Virus record (IMG/VR): IMGVR_UViG_3300028800_000180
Location: 1 to 40,454 of that record
Source of the DNA: a virus
Reading direction: 5' to 3' (one strand)
DNA: 40,454 nucleotides
Part shown: one piece after another, positions 1-7,788 of the stretch
Position numbering within the stretch: the stretch's first letter is position 1
Layout: each line of letters starts with the position of its first letter
Notes under the pieces: generated by a model
Databases searched by the model: none
Seen by the model: the letters and a program-made list of their open reading frames with translations, nothing else
Told to the model about the DNA's origin: nothing
Made by a program: the position numbers and the translations under genes

Positions 1-131
1 ATCGTCTCAACTTCCTCATCGATGAGGCGATCGACATCAACGCACAGAAGGAGGCGCCCCGAGAATACCTCGGGGCGTCCATCATCGGGCATTCTTGCGA
101 AAGACACGTTCAGTACCAGCTGCTCGCAGCA
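1..131. repeat. Terminal overlap, left copy
   Basis: Bases 1-131 match 40324-40454, exact for the first 126 bases, then one mismatch (127 c versus 40450 a) and four more matches. A nuclease gene reads through the join in frame, so this marks a circular or circularly permuted genome. It is less likely to be a true short terminal repeat, because it lies inside a gene. Confidence 0.9.
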
Positions 132-704
132 CGCGGGCAGGTAGAGCGCAAAAACTTCCCGCCGAGGATCCGCCGCATCTTCGACCGGGGCCATACCTAC
201 GAGACCAAGGTCAAGAACTGGCTGAAGGATGCCGGGTTCATGTTCGGTTTCGGCGCGCAGGGCCTCGGCTTCGAGGACTTCGGCGGCGTCTTCCGTGGCC
301 ACGTCGACGGGGTGCTCACCGGGTGGCGTCGCAGAGGCGCTCCGTTGCCCATAGAACTACCGGCACTATGGGAAAACAAAGCCCTGGGCGCCAAGAACTG
401 GAAGAAGGTTTCCACGGACAAATTGAAGAATTACTCTTCAACTTACTGGGCCCAAGTGCACATTTACATGAGCTATCTCAAGCTGCCGCGCTGTCTGTTC
501 ACCGCGATCAACGCGGATACCATGGAGATCTACCACGAGCTGATCGACTTCGACCCGGTCGAGGCTGATCTGTGCTGGGCGCGTGCCGGCGCCGTCATCC
601 GTGCCTGTGATGAGGGTTCCATGCTGCAGCGCTGCAGCTCTGACCGCAATTTCTTTACCTGCAAATTCTGTGACTTTTCCCAAACCTGCTGGAGTGCCCA
701 ATGA
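1..704 (+). CDS. Cas4/RecB-like PD-(D/E)XK nuclease, C-terminal part (gene continues from the right edge)
   Basis: The reading frame is open from base 3 and joins the frame starting at 40290 through the terminal overlap, giving a protein of about 245 residues. Visible nuclease motifs are an Asp in GHVDG and an Glu-x-Lys in LWENK, the D...ExK signature of the PD-(D/E)XK fold. One Cys lies near the N-terminus (SCERH) and three more near the C-terminus (CKFC, then C five residues on). This is the arrangement that holds a 4Fe-4S cluster in Cas4 and AddB-type nucleases. It probably resects or trims DNA ends in phage recombination or replication alongside the Sak4-like ATPase and RusA. The stop overlaps the primase-helicase start by ATGA, so the two are translationally coupled. 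Fold and motifs are seen; the Fe-S cluster and the role are inferred. Confidence 0.85.
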   Translation, partial: RLNFLIDEAIDINAQKEAPREYLGASIIGHSCERHVQYQLLAARGQVERKNFPPRIRRIFDRGHTYETKVKNWLKDAGFMFGFGAQGLGFEDFGGVFRGHVDGVLTGWRRRGAPLPIELPALWENKALGAKNWKKVSTDKLKNYSSTYWAQVHIYMSYLKLPRCLFTAINADTMEIYHELIDFDPVEADLCWARAGAVIRACDEGSMLQRCSSDRNFFTCKFCDFSQTCWSAQ

Positions 705-2710
705 TCGATTTTAACGGATGGGGGCACGACGATGCCCCCCTCGACTACGCCAAAATAAACGCTATCGCCTGCGGTCAGTTGCAGGCGATATTTTCGCAAT
801 TTCTCCCTGGTGGCCGTACCGTCCGGAGTGAATATCTGTGCGGGACGATTTACGGCGGCGCCGGCGAGAGCTGCTCCACCAACGTCAGTACCGGCGTAGG
901 CAGCGACTTCGCCGCGGGCGTTGCCTGGGGCGATCCGATCGACCTGGTTGCAAAGGTCCGTGGCGTCCGCATGAGCGAGGCCGCGCAGCTGCTCAGCGAG
1001 TTCCTCGACATCCGTGATGATACGCCTGTGCCAAAGATCGAGAAGCAGAGCTCCGCCGAGAAGTACGCGACCGGCCAGAAGAACGCGCTTGAGCTGTGGG
1101 TATCATCTGACACCTGCCCGCAGAATCACCCCTATCTGACGAAGAAGCAGGTCAACACGGATGGTGGTATCAGGTTGCACCGCGAAACCGGCCAGATCAT
1201 CATTCCGCTGTACGACGAGAAGGGAACGCTGTGGTCCGTTCAGCGGGTGTCGCAGGACGGAGGCGAGAAGAAGATCAACTTCAATGGGAAGATGCACGGC
1301 AACTTCTTCACCATCGAGGGAGAGCGCGACACCGTCTATATCTGCGAGGGATACGCGACGGCCAAGACCGTGGCCATCGCAACCGGGAAGACTGCGGTGA
1401 TGGCGGTGAACACAGGCAACCTGGCGCCGGTTGCAGAAAAGCTCTGCAAGTTGTACCCCGGTAGCCATATCGTGTTCGCCGCGGACAACGATAATGATAA
1501 GCCGGAGAACCCGGGCATTACGGCCGCACAGAAAGCGGTCAAGCAAATCGGCAGGGGAACGGTAGTGGCCCCGCCGGCCGACCCCGGCGCGAAGGTCGAT
1601 TGGAACGACTACGCCCTGGCCAACGGCGCATCTGCGACGCGGGACCTGCTATCCGTGCATAGCAAGCGTGCACTGCCCGTATTGATCGATCTGGTGGACT
1701 TTGCCCCAACCCCGCCGACCTATCTGATCGACAAGCTGATAGAGACGCCATGCACCGGGATGCTAGTGGGGGCTTCTGGATCCGGCAAGACATTCGTCGC
1801 CCTGGACTGGGCCCTGTCGGTCGCAACCGGGACGAAATGGAACGGCCGTGCCGTCAAGAAGGGGCCGGTGATCTACATCTGCGGCGAGGGCAAGTACGGC
1901 ATCTCCAGGCGGGCCGGGGCATGGTTCCACTCACGTGGGCTCTCTCAGGAGCGCGGGCAGTTCTATCTATCAACGTCACGCGTCGAGATCAACCAGGTGG
2001 CATCCGTTCAGCTGATGGCCGACATCGACCAGATCGCCGAGGCGAAGGGGGCGCCCGCGCTACTTATCATCGACACGCTGGCTCGGTCGCTTCCCGCGGA
2101 CGCGGACGAGAACAGCGCCAATGACATGCAGACCTGGATCAACTGCATAGACGGCATCCGCGACCGCTACAACTGCACCGTCCTCATCGTCCACCACACT
2201 GGCCATGCAGACGATGCCAAGGGCCGGGCGCGTGGCTCCTCAGCGCTCAAGGGCGCCATGGATCTTGAGGTGCTGGTCAACAAGCCGCGTGGCATCATCG
2301 AGTGCACCAAGGGCAAAGACATGGAGCCCTGGGCGCCGATCAAATACGAACTCAAATCCGTTCAGGTAGGCGATTGGTCATCTGCCGTTGTCTCCTTCGA
2401 CTTCAACTATGACCCCCGTAAGGATACCAGAGAAACGGCCTACAAAAAGGCGGCGAGAGCGGCTCTATTTGACGCTGTAGTAGCTGACGATCTCGGGGGT
2501 AAATGTCTCCCCGCCACATGGCTGTCGTGCTTTGTAGGAGCGTTTCCCGACAAGACTGAACGCACCCTCAGGGTTGCCCTGTTCAGGAAGGAAATAGGCG
2601 AGGCTCAAAAGATGATCGATGCGGGTGAATTGGAGTACGACGGGAAGTTTTATACGCCGGTTTTGAAGGGTGACGAGGCCACAGAAAAAATGTTCGAAGC
2701 AGTAAAATAA
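701..2710 (+). CDS. Toprim primase fused to RepA/DnaB-like helicase
   Basis: A 669-residue replication protein. The N-terminal third is primase-like. A Toprim domain follows at about residues 200-310, with the catalytic Glu in ICEGYATA and an Asp cluster in AADNDND. A RecA-fold helicase domain then has Walker A GASGSGKT (about residue 356), Walker B LLIIDT and a following VLIVHHTGH block typical of RepA/AAA_25 helicases. It should prime and unwind at the phage fork. No phage DNA polymerase is present, so host polymerase is likely recruited. The start codon overlaps the nuclease stop (ATGA). It is the last gene before an iteron-like region, a usual place for an origin next to its initiator or helicase. 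Confidence 0.92.
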   Translation: MIDFNGWGHDDAPLDYAKINAIACGQLQAIFSQFLPGGRTVRSEYLCGTIYGGAGESCSTNVSTGVGSDFAAGVAWGDPIDLVAKVRGVRMSEAAQLLSEFLDIRDDTPVPKIEKQSSAEKYATGQKNALELWVSSDTCPQNHPYLTKKQVNTDGGIRLHRETGQIIIPLYDEKGTLWSVQRVSQDGGEKKINFNGKMHGNFFTIEGERDTVYICEGYATAKTVAIATGKTAVMAVNTGNLAPVAEKLCKLYPGSHIVFAADNDNDKPENPGITAAQKAVKQIGRGTVVAPPADPGAKVDWNDYALANGASATRDLLSVHSKRALPVLIDLVDFAPTPPTYLIDKLIETPCTGMLVGASGSGKTFVALDWALSVATGTKWNGRAVKKGPVIYICGEGKYGISRRAGAWFHSRGLSQERGQFYLSTSRVEINQVASVQLMADIDQIAEAKGAPALLIIDTLARSLPADADENSANDMQTWINCIDGIRDRYNCTVLIVHHTGHADDAKGRARGSSALKGAMDLEVLVNKPRGIIECTKGKDMEPWAPIKYELKSVQVGDWSSAVVSFDFNYDPRKDTRETAYKKAARAALFDAVVADDLGGKCLPATWLSCFVGAFPDKTERTLRVALFRKEIGEAQKMIDAGELEYDGKFYTPVLKGDEATEKMFEAVK

Positions 2711-2719
2711 TTTGGCACA

Positions 2720-2847
2720 ACCAGCACAAAACCATGTTTTCAACTGGGTGTGAATCACAACCAAGCACAAACCAGCACAAAAAACATGCTGTGCCAAACG
2801 CACCAACCAGCACATCCCCCTTTAGGGGTGTGCTGTTGTGCAGCACA
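2720..2847. other. Iteron-like CAGCACA repeats, candidate replication origin
   Basis: The 271-base gap between the primase-helicase and small terminase genes holds ACCAGCACA at 2720, 2771 and 2806, a variant ACCAAGCACA at 2760, and a perfect inverted pair TGTGCTG-TTGTG-CAGCACA at 2829-2847. The motif CAGCACA therefore occurs on both strands, next to a replicative helicase gene. The layout resembles iteron origins, but it could equally be an operator array. The rest of the gap (2848-2981) holds the regulatory dyad at 2906 and no convincing gene. Confidence 0.5.
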
Positions 2848-2905
2848 GTGATTTGGGCCGAAATCAGGATAGGTCGGCTATATTGCAGAAGGCGTGCCAA
2901 ATAAA

Positions 2906-2920
2906 TTCACTGACGATGAA
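2906..2920 (+). promoter_or_regulatory. Phage regulatory dyad (TTCAC-N6-TGAA), upstream of packaging genes
   Basis: TTCACTGACGATGAA is a 15-base dyad followed at once by A/T-rich sequence (AAATTTATTC) that could act as a -10 region. It is 61 bases upstream of the small terminase start. It matches the copy at 29894-29908 at 14 of 15 positions. It is one of at least seven related sites in the genome. Confidence 0.55.
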
Positions 2921-2981
2921 AATTTATTCTTGAATTGCAAATCTGATCAGAGTAGAAACAGAGCACCGGGAGGATGGGCAG

Positions 2982-3476
2982 ATGGCAAAGACGAAGGCGA
3001 TTATCAGCTTACCAATACCCAAAGAACGCAAAGGTGGAACGGTCGAGAAGATCGACGTCCAGAAGGCTATCGAGCTAAGGCTGAAGGGGGTGAGCTATCA
3101 GGACATCGCCAATCACTTCAACTGCAGCAAGACGGCCGTTATCCTCAGGCTAAAACCATACGTCCCCGCCGCTGACATCAACGTGGAACTTTACAAGAAG
3201 AACCGCGCTGATCTGTACGCGTACACCGGGGCGACGGTTCTCGCGGCTCTTACCGGGGACAACCTAAAAAAGGTCGTGGACAAATCCCCGATGGCTGCCG
3301 TCACTCTTTTCAACTCCCTCTTCAACAACGAGCGCCTGGAGCGGGGCCAGTCGACCCAGAACGTGGCCCAGTTCTGGGCATCAGCGGTGATCGACGCAGA
3401 CAAAGAAGCCCGCACCGTTACCGAAACCGTTACCGAATTGCAGCCTAATGAACTAAACCCTAGTAATGATAAGTAG
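2982..3476 (+). CDS. terS: Terminase small subunit (HTH DNA-binding)
   Basis: A 164-residue protein directly before the large terminase. Residues about 26-55 form a helix-turn-helix of the type AIELRLKGVSYQDIANHFNCSKTAV, common to small terminases and transposase-like DNA binders. The middle is helical and probably oligomerises. The C-terminus is polar and contains TVTETVTE, encoded by a perfect tandem 12-mer that reappears near attP. It should recognise the packaging site and pass DNA to TerL. The start follows a GGGAGGATGGGCAG purine-rich leader. The family call rests on position and the HTH. A transcriptional regulator of the late genes is the alternative. Confidence 0.7.
   Translation: MAKTKAIISLPIPKERKGGTVEKIDVQKAIELRLKGVSYQDIANHFNCSKTAVILRLKPYVPAADINVELYKKNRADLYAYTGATVLAALTGDNLKKVVDKSPMAAVTLFNSLFNNERLERGQSTQNVAQFWASAVIDADKEARTVTETVTELQPNELNPSNDK
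3417..3436 (+). repeat. GTTACCGAAA-type repeat, copy inside terS
   Basis: GTTACCGAAACCGTTACCGA occurs here and, identical over all 20 bases, at 26447-26466. A variant is at 26169-26188. Here it lies within a perfect tandem ACCGTTACCGAA pair (3414-3437) coding TVTETVTE at the end of the small terminase. Confidence 0.8.
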
Positions 3477-3562
3477 TTGTATGGTGTTGGCCTATTGATT
3501 GCCTATCAGTAGGTGCACGGATGGGTGCGCTGGTGGCCCCGCTCCCAAGGCTGCAAGGCAGA

Positions 3563-3632
3563 GGGAGGGGGGAGGCGGGGCCGGGTGCCGTGCGGAGGGT
3601 GCGCCGGGTCAGGGGGGTGGGATGAGACGGGG
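3563..3632 (+). other. Two tandem potential G-quadruplex motifs between terS and terL
   Basis: The 254-base gap between the terminase genes is very G-rich on the + strand. Runs at 3563-3585 (G3, G6, G4, G3 with loops of 1-4) and 3606-3632 (G3, G6, G3, G4 with loops of 3, 1 and 7) each fit the G3+N1-7 quadruplex rule. No gene is convincing in 3477-3730. The final 60 bases turn abruptly A/T-rich before terL. A role in packaging initiation or in transcript control is possible but unproven. Confidence 0.55.
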
Positions 3633-3730
3633 TGCACGTTGTGTGTACTGTCCCCTAATCCCACAACTCAAAATAAAAGGGCCGCTCTAAATTGCTGAAA
3701 AATTTGTAATTTTTTTAAAAGGGGCCTCTT

Positions 3731-5245
3731 TTGAGTGTCGACAAGCAGAAACAGAAAGCCATCGCCTCCGTAAAGCACTGGCGCAACTATCCGCTAGACT
3801 GGGCAAAGGATAGATTCCCATCCGTCAAACTCTCATCCCAGCAGGTAGATTACTTCCTGGAACTGGGGAAGCTGATCCGCGCGAAGGTTAAGGCCCATGA
3901 TGACCCCGATCACCTGACGGAAGAGGAACGGGCCTACGCCAACAAGATCGGTATTTCGATCAGCGCCGGTCAGGGTGTCGGCAAAGACTTCATCGCAGCA
4001 ATGACCATCTGCTACTTTCTGGACGTGTTCCCATACACGAAGATCACTGCAACGGGCGTGACTGGCAAGCATCTGCGAAATGTACTTTGGGCGGAATGTT
4101 CCAAAATTCTCCGCTTAGCCATCTCGACCAACCCTGACGATCACCAAGCGCCGAGCGTGTTGGAACAATCCATCACCTGGCAGACCGAGAAGATGTTCCA
4201 CAAGGGCGCGAAGAATCCCGGCGCCGAGTGGTTTGCAGAATGCGTGACGATTAACCCGCTGGCCACCGAAGACGAGCAGGCCAAAACCCTGTACGGGCGC
4301 CATGCCGATTACCAGCTGATCGTGGTGGACGAAGCGGCGAGCGTCCCTGAACCCGTGTTCGGTCCCCTGGAGGGAACGCTGACGAGCCTTTGCTCAATCG
4401 CGCTGATGATCTTCAACCCGACCCGGGCGAAAGGGTACGCGCACGACTCGCAACATAACAAAGCCGACCAGTGGATCACGGCGCGCTGGAGCGGAGAGGA
4501 CTCGGAACTGGTCAGCCGGGAACACATCGAGAAGATGCTCAAGTACGGCAGGGAGTCGAACACCTACCGGGTGAAGGTGCTGGGCCTCCCCCCCTCCGTG
4601 GCGAGCGGCGGACTGATCCCTTACGATGCGATTCAGGACGCGGTTGAACGTGAATTCGAAACGTCCGACTTCGATCCTGTCATGGGCGCGGTGGATGCCG
4701 GCGGTGGCGGTGACCGATCGGTGGTGTGCATTCGTACCGGCCCGATCTCAGAGTTCCACGAAAAACAGACTTCGGACCCTGACGACCTGAAGGACTGGGC
4801 CGGGTCGATCCTGCTGAAAGAGGACGCCGACGTTGCCTTTGTCGACAATATCGGACTGGGCTGGTATTTGCCGAAAGCTCTCAAGAACATGAACATCAAC
4901 GCCAGGCCGGCAGACTCTCGCAGCACAAAGGACCTTCGAGAGCCAGAAAAGTTCCTGAACAAACGCGCCGAAATGTACTGGGACCTATCGCTTGCATTCA
5001 TCGCCCGGGCGATCAGTATCCCGAACCACGAAGACCTGATCAACGAGCTGGGCGCGATCACCCGTGACGATGTGGGCAGCAAGGTCAAGATCGCCGACAA
5101 GAAGGAGATCCGGAAGAAGCTCGGCTTTTCCCCGGACCACGCCGATGCCTTGGCGATGACCTACTACAAGCCGGACCACCTTTTTCGGAAGGGCGGCAAG
5201 AGAAAAACTAACTCGCTTGACCTGTCGGAGGTCTTTTTGCGATAG
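3731..5245 (+). CDS. terL: Terminase large subunit
   Basis: A 504-residue packaging motor. The ATPase part has a Walker A-like GQGVGKD (about residues 79-85), in which the usual Thr/Ser after Lys is Asp, and Walker B LIVVDEAA (about residues 196-203). The nuclease part has Asp residues in GAVDAGGGGD (about 318-327) and FVDNIG, and a final SPDHADALAM, matching the RNase H-like terminase nuclease triad. Start is TTG at 3731 with AAAAGGGG upstream; no ATG is in frame nearby. It follows terS and precedes the portal, the standard packaging order. It translocates and cuts DNA at the procapsid portal. Confidence 0.92.
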   Translation: MSVDKQKQKAIASVKHWRNYPLDWAKDRFPSVKLSSQQVDYFLELGKLIRAKVKAHDDPDHLTEEERAYANKIGISISAGQGVGKDFIAAMTICYFLDVFPYTKITATGVTGKHLRNVLWAECSKILRLAISTNPDDHQAPSVLEQSITWQTEKMFHKGAKNPGAEWFAECVTINPLATEDEQAKTLYGRHADYQLIVVDEAASVPEPVFGPLEGTLTSLCSIALMIFNPTRAKGYAHDSQHNKADQWITARWSGEDSELVSREHIEKMLKYGRESNTYRVKVLGLPPSVASGGLIPYDAIQDAVEREFETSDFDPVMGAVDAGGGGDRSVVCIRTGPISEFHEKQTSDPDDLKDWAGSILLKEDADVAFVDNIGLGWYLPKALKNMNINARPADSRSTKDLREPEKFLNKRAEMYWDLSLAFIARAISIPNHEDLINELGAITRDDVGSKVKIADKKEIRKKLGFSPDHADALAMTYYKPDHLFRKGGKRKTNSLDLSEVFLR

Positions 5246-5248
5246 AAA

Positions 5249-5276
5249 TTCATCCGTAGTGAAAAATTATTTGACA
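5249..5276 (+). promoter_or_regulatory. Regulatory dyad followed by TTGACA, candidate late promoter
   Basis: TTCATCCGTAGTGAA (5249-5263) is a member of the 15-base dyad family, followed by A/T-rich bases and by TTGACA at 5271-5276. A weak -10 (TAGAGC, 17 bases further) lies at 5294. It sits between terL and the portal gene, so it could drive or control the virion operon. Confidence 0.45.
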
Positions 5277-5316
5277 TTGGTGATTTTTTCGGATAGAGCT
5301 TGAACCTGATGAATTC

Positions 5317-5358
5317 GGGGCCAGGGTGGACGCCTCCCCATCTTCGGCCCCACTTTTT
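5317..5358 (+). terminator. Probable Rho-independent terminator after terL
   Basis: GGGGCC (5317-5322) pairs with GGCCCC (5346-5351), with further G/C pairing inside, followed by ACTTTTTA. It lies downstream of terL and also downstream of the candidate promoter at 5271, so it could act as an attenuator for the virion operon. Confidence 0.5.
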
Positions 5359-5396
5359 ACCGCACCAGACAAGTGCCCGCAGCCGCGGGGGGATCA

Positions 5397-7448
5397 ATGG
5401 AACTCTCCGACCAGGAAAACAGCGAAGACCTTGCAAGGCCCCTTGAGCTCAAGCGGGCCTTTGACGCATGGTTCGACTTTCATCTGAAGCCGATCATCGA
5501 TGACAACCGTAATCGGTACGAGATGATCCTGGCCGATGCCGAAGAGCGCATCTCTCGCGGGCTATCTGCTCTCCCCTCTACAAAAAGCACTTCCATCGTC
5601 GACGGCTACGTTGAAAATGCGATCTTGGAGTACAACCAGGACCCCGACGCAATCAGCTTCACCTCCCGTTCCCCAGAAAACCCACAGCGTGATAAGTTCG
5701 CCCAGATCCTGACCGAAGATTTCATCTACCGAAAGGACAACACCAGCGGTTTTCATCTCTGGCAGGAAGCAAGCCTCCGATCTGGCGCCGCCGATGGCAT
5801 CGAAGCGGCTTTTGTTCATTGGGTGCACGAGAGCTACAAGAAACCCCTCCCTGACAAGTTCGTGACCCCTGCCGGCCAGGAAGTCCCTCAGCAGATTCAT
5901 GAGCAGTACGGCGAAATGCTGGGCTCCCAGCTGGTTCCGCAAGAGAAAGATGTGATCGTCAGGGACACGTGGGTAATTGACCGCCTCATGCCGCGCCGTG
6001 ATTGCTTTTGGGATCCGAAGATTCCCTATCTCGACGTGAATCTTGGGACCTTCGCCGGGATCCTGATGCCGTTCACCCTGGACGAGATCATGAACTACCA
6101 GGCGAAGGGCGTCTTCAACCTCGACTTCACCGAAGAGGACATCGAGGGCCACCTTGCCAACACTCGGGAAGGGAATGACGCCGCGCTACAGCTGGCGAGC
6201 TTCGACTTCTCCGACGCCGAGCGTGTCGACCTGGGCGATAAGAACCGCGCCGAGGTGATGATCTTCTTCGAGAAGAAAAACTTTCAGTGGTTCGTTCAAT
6301 TCTCCATCGCCGGCAGTTTCCCGCTTTCCAGTTCCCTTCCCGTCAACGACGTTTTTTACAACGGGCGTGAGGTCAACAAGCTCCCGCTCGTGGTGGGATA
6401 CCTGAAGGGCCGGCTGTGGGATGCCACCGGTGTCGGCTTCCCCGAGGTAATCGCCCCGATTGAGGATGAGCTCAGCGATCATCGCAACAATGCGAACGAT
6501 GTGGCCAAGCAGATGGCACAGGGCGGCCGGATACGTGTGAGCCCTGACCACAACATCGACCTTGACCAGCTGGCCAACTCCCGCATTTTCGCCGCAGATA
6601 AGGACGAGTTCGAGTTTGTTCAGTTCCCGAATGGGCTGCTTGAGTCAATGCGCATGGACGATTCCCGAAACCAGGATATTGCCGCGCTTGTACCGATGGG
6701 TGTCGCCGACCGTAGCCGGCAGCTCGCCCTTAAGGGGACAACGAAAGGCCTCGGTCTCCACCAGATGCAAGACCAGGATGCCAACGCGAAGCTGGGTGTC
6801 AACCTGATGATCCGCAACCAGTCCTTCTTCATCCCGGTGCTCTCGCTGGTTGCCGAACTGACCATGGCCTACGAGACCGACGAGATCGTGCTCAAGATCG
6901 CCGCGCGCAACGCCGGGACCCAGTTGCCGACCCAGATCCGGAACGGTCGACAGATCATTGATCTCAGCGTTTTTGACTTTGAGGTGGACGTCCAGATCAA
7001 CGCCGGACTGGGCGCGACTCCTCGCTATAAGAAAGCTCAAAATTTAATGCAAATTGTTGAATTCAGGCAAAAAGCGAACATTCCCACCGACTGGCATGCT
7101 GTCGCTGGAATGTTCAACGTGCTGGCAGGGTTCAACGAGAACCAGTTTGATACCCCTCCGCCGCCACCGAAGCCACCCGAGGTTGACTACAAGGCCAACA
7201 TTAATGTGGACCTCGCGCAACTCCCCCCACAAGCCCAGATGATGCTCCTGCAGAAGATGATGACGGGCGGCATGAGCATCACGGCGAAAGTGGATGGCAA
7301 GAACCCGCAGATGCAGCGCCAGGTGAAAGAACTCGAGCAGAACGGCGGCGGCATGGCGGTTCCCGAGCGTACAGCGATGCAGATCCCCGACATGCAAGGC
7401 GCGGCCGGTGCGGCGATGTCGGCCGGGGGGCAGATGAATGGCCAGTAG
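5397..7448 (+). CDS. Portal protein
   Basis: A 683-residue protein placed directly after TerL, the usual position and length for podovirus portals of the P22/SU10 size class. It has an N-terminal helical region, a central mixed domain and a C-terminal Pro/Gln/Met/Gly-rich tail (about residues 590-683), as seen in long portal barrels. I chose ATG 5397 because GGGGGGATCA sits just upstream; a GTG at 5373 is the in-frame alternative. Twelve copies would form the DNA entry vertex and bind the terminase and, after packaging, the adaptor. The stop overlaps the next gene. The call rests mainly on synteny, length and recognisable portal-like sequence such as the ALVPMGVADRSRQLALKGTT segment. Confidence 0.85.
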   Translation: MELSDQENSEDLARPLELKRAFDAWFDFHLKPIIDDNRNRYEMILADAEERISRGLSALPSTKSTSIVDGYVENAILEYNQDPDAISFTSRSPENPQRDKFAQILTEDFIYRKDNTSGFHLWQEASLRSGAADGIEAAFVHWVHESYKKPLPDKFVTPAGQEVPQQIHEQYGEMLGSQLVPQEKDVIVRDTWVIDRLMPRRDCFWDPKIPYLDVNLGTFAGILMPFTLDEIMNYQAKGVFNLDFTEEDIEGHLANTREGNDAALQLASFDFSDAERVDLGDKNRAEVMIFFEKKNFQWFVQFSIAGSFPLSSSLPVNDVFYNGREVNKLPLVVGYLKGRLWDATGVGFPEVIAPIEDELSDHRNNANDVAKQMAQGGRIRVSPDHNIDLDQLANSRIFAADKDEFEFVQFPNGLLESMRMDDSRNQDIAALVPMGVADRSRQLALKGTTKGLGLHQMQDQDANAKLGVNLMIRNQSFFIPVLSLVAELTMAYETDEIVLKIAARNAGTQLPTQIRNGRQIIDLSVFDFEVDVQINAGLGATPRYKKAQNLMQIVEFRQKANIPTDWHAVAGMFNVLAGFNENQFDTPPPPPKPPEVDYKANINVDLAQLPPQAQMMLLQKMMTGGMSITAKVDGKNPQMQRQVKELEQNGGGMAVPERTAMQIPDMQGAAGAAMSAGGQMNGQ

Positions 7449-7788
7449 ACAGGAAGAAATCGAACGTATCGAGAGAACGCTGGAAGATCAGCGGATCATG
7501 CGCGACGCCATCAACCACCCAGGCGTCAAAATGCTTTTCCAGAAGCTGAACGAGCTCAGCGAGACGATGACCGAGAAGCAGATCAACCTTGATCCCTACA
7601 CCCAGCAGGGCGAGATCAAGCGCGCGCAAGAGTTCAGATTCATCGTCAAAAAGTTCTTTCCTCAGATCATAGAAGGCCTCGTTAACTACGATCCCGAGGC
7701 TCCAGATAAACAGGTGGCGCCGAAACGGCGCTGGTCGATATGCGCATGGTTCACAACCGCCTTCGGGCAGAAAGCGAGCACGAAATGA
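7438..7788 (+). CDS. Small helical protein between portal and scaffold
   Basis: A 116-residue charged protein overlapping the portal stop by 11 bases and the scaffold start by ATGA. The sequence is largely helical and polar (EEIERIERTLEDQRIMRD). The C-terminus is basic and aromatic. I do not recognise a family. Its coupling to portal and scaffold suggests a head-assembly role. Confidence 0.7.
   Translation: MASRQEEIERIERTLEDQRIMRDAINHPGVKMLFQKLNELSETMTEKQINLDPYTQQGEIKRAQEFRFIVKKFFPQIIEGLVNYDPEAPDKQVAPKRRWSICAWFTTAFGQKASTK

Noticed and set aside
1-131. Short direct terminal repeats as physical genome ends
   Set aside because: The repeat lies within the Cas4-like nuclease gene, which reads through the join. 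An assembly overlap on a circular or permuted genome is the simpler reading.
2894-3175. 93-residue frame overlapping the start of terS
   Set aside because: Out of frame with the HTH gene; low complexity, no ribosome site; composition fits a shadow.
3499-3698. Two overlapping Gly/Arg/Cys-rich frames in the terminase gap
   Set aside because: They result from the G-rich stretch; no ribosome site, two frames equally good, no conserved pattern.
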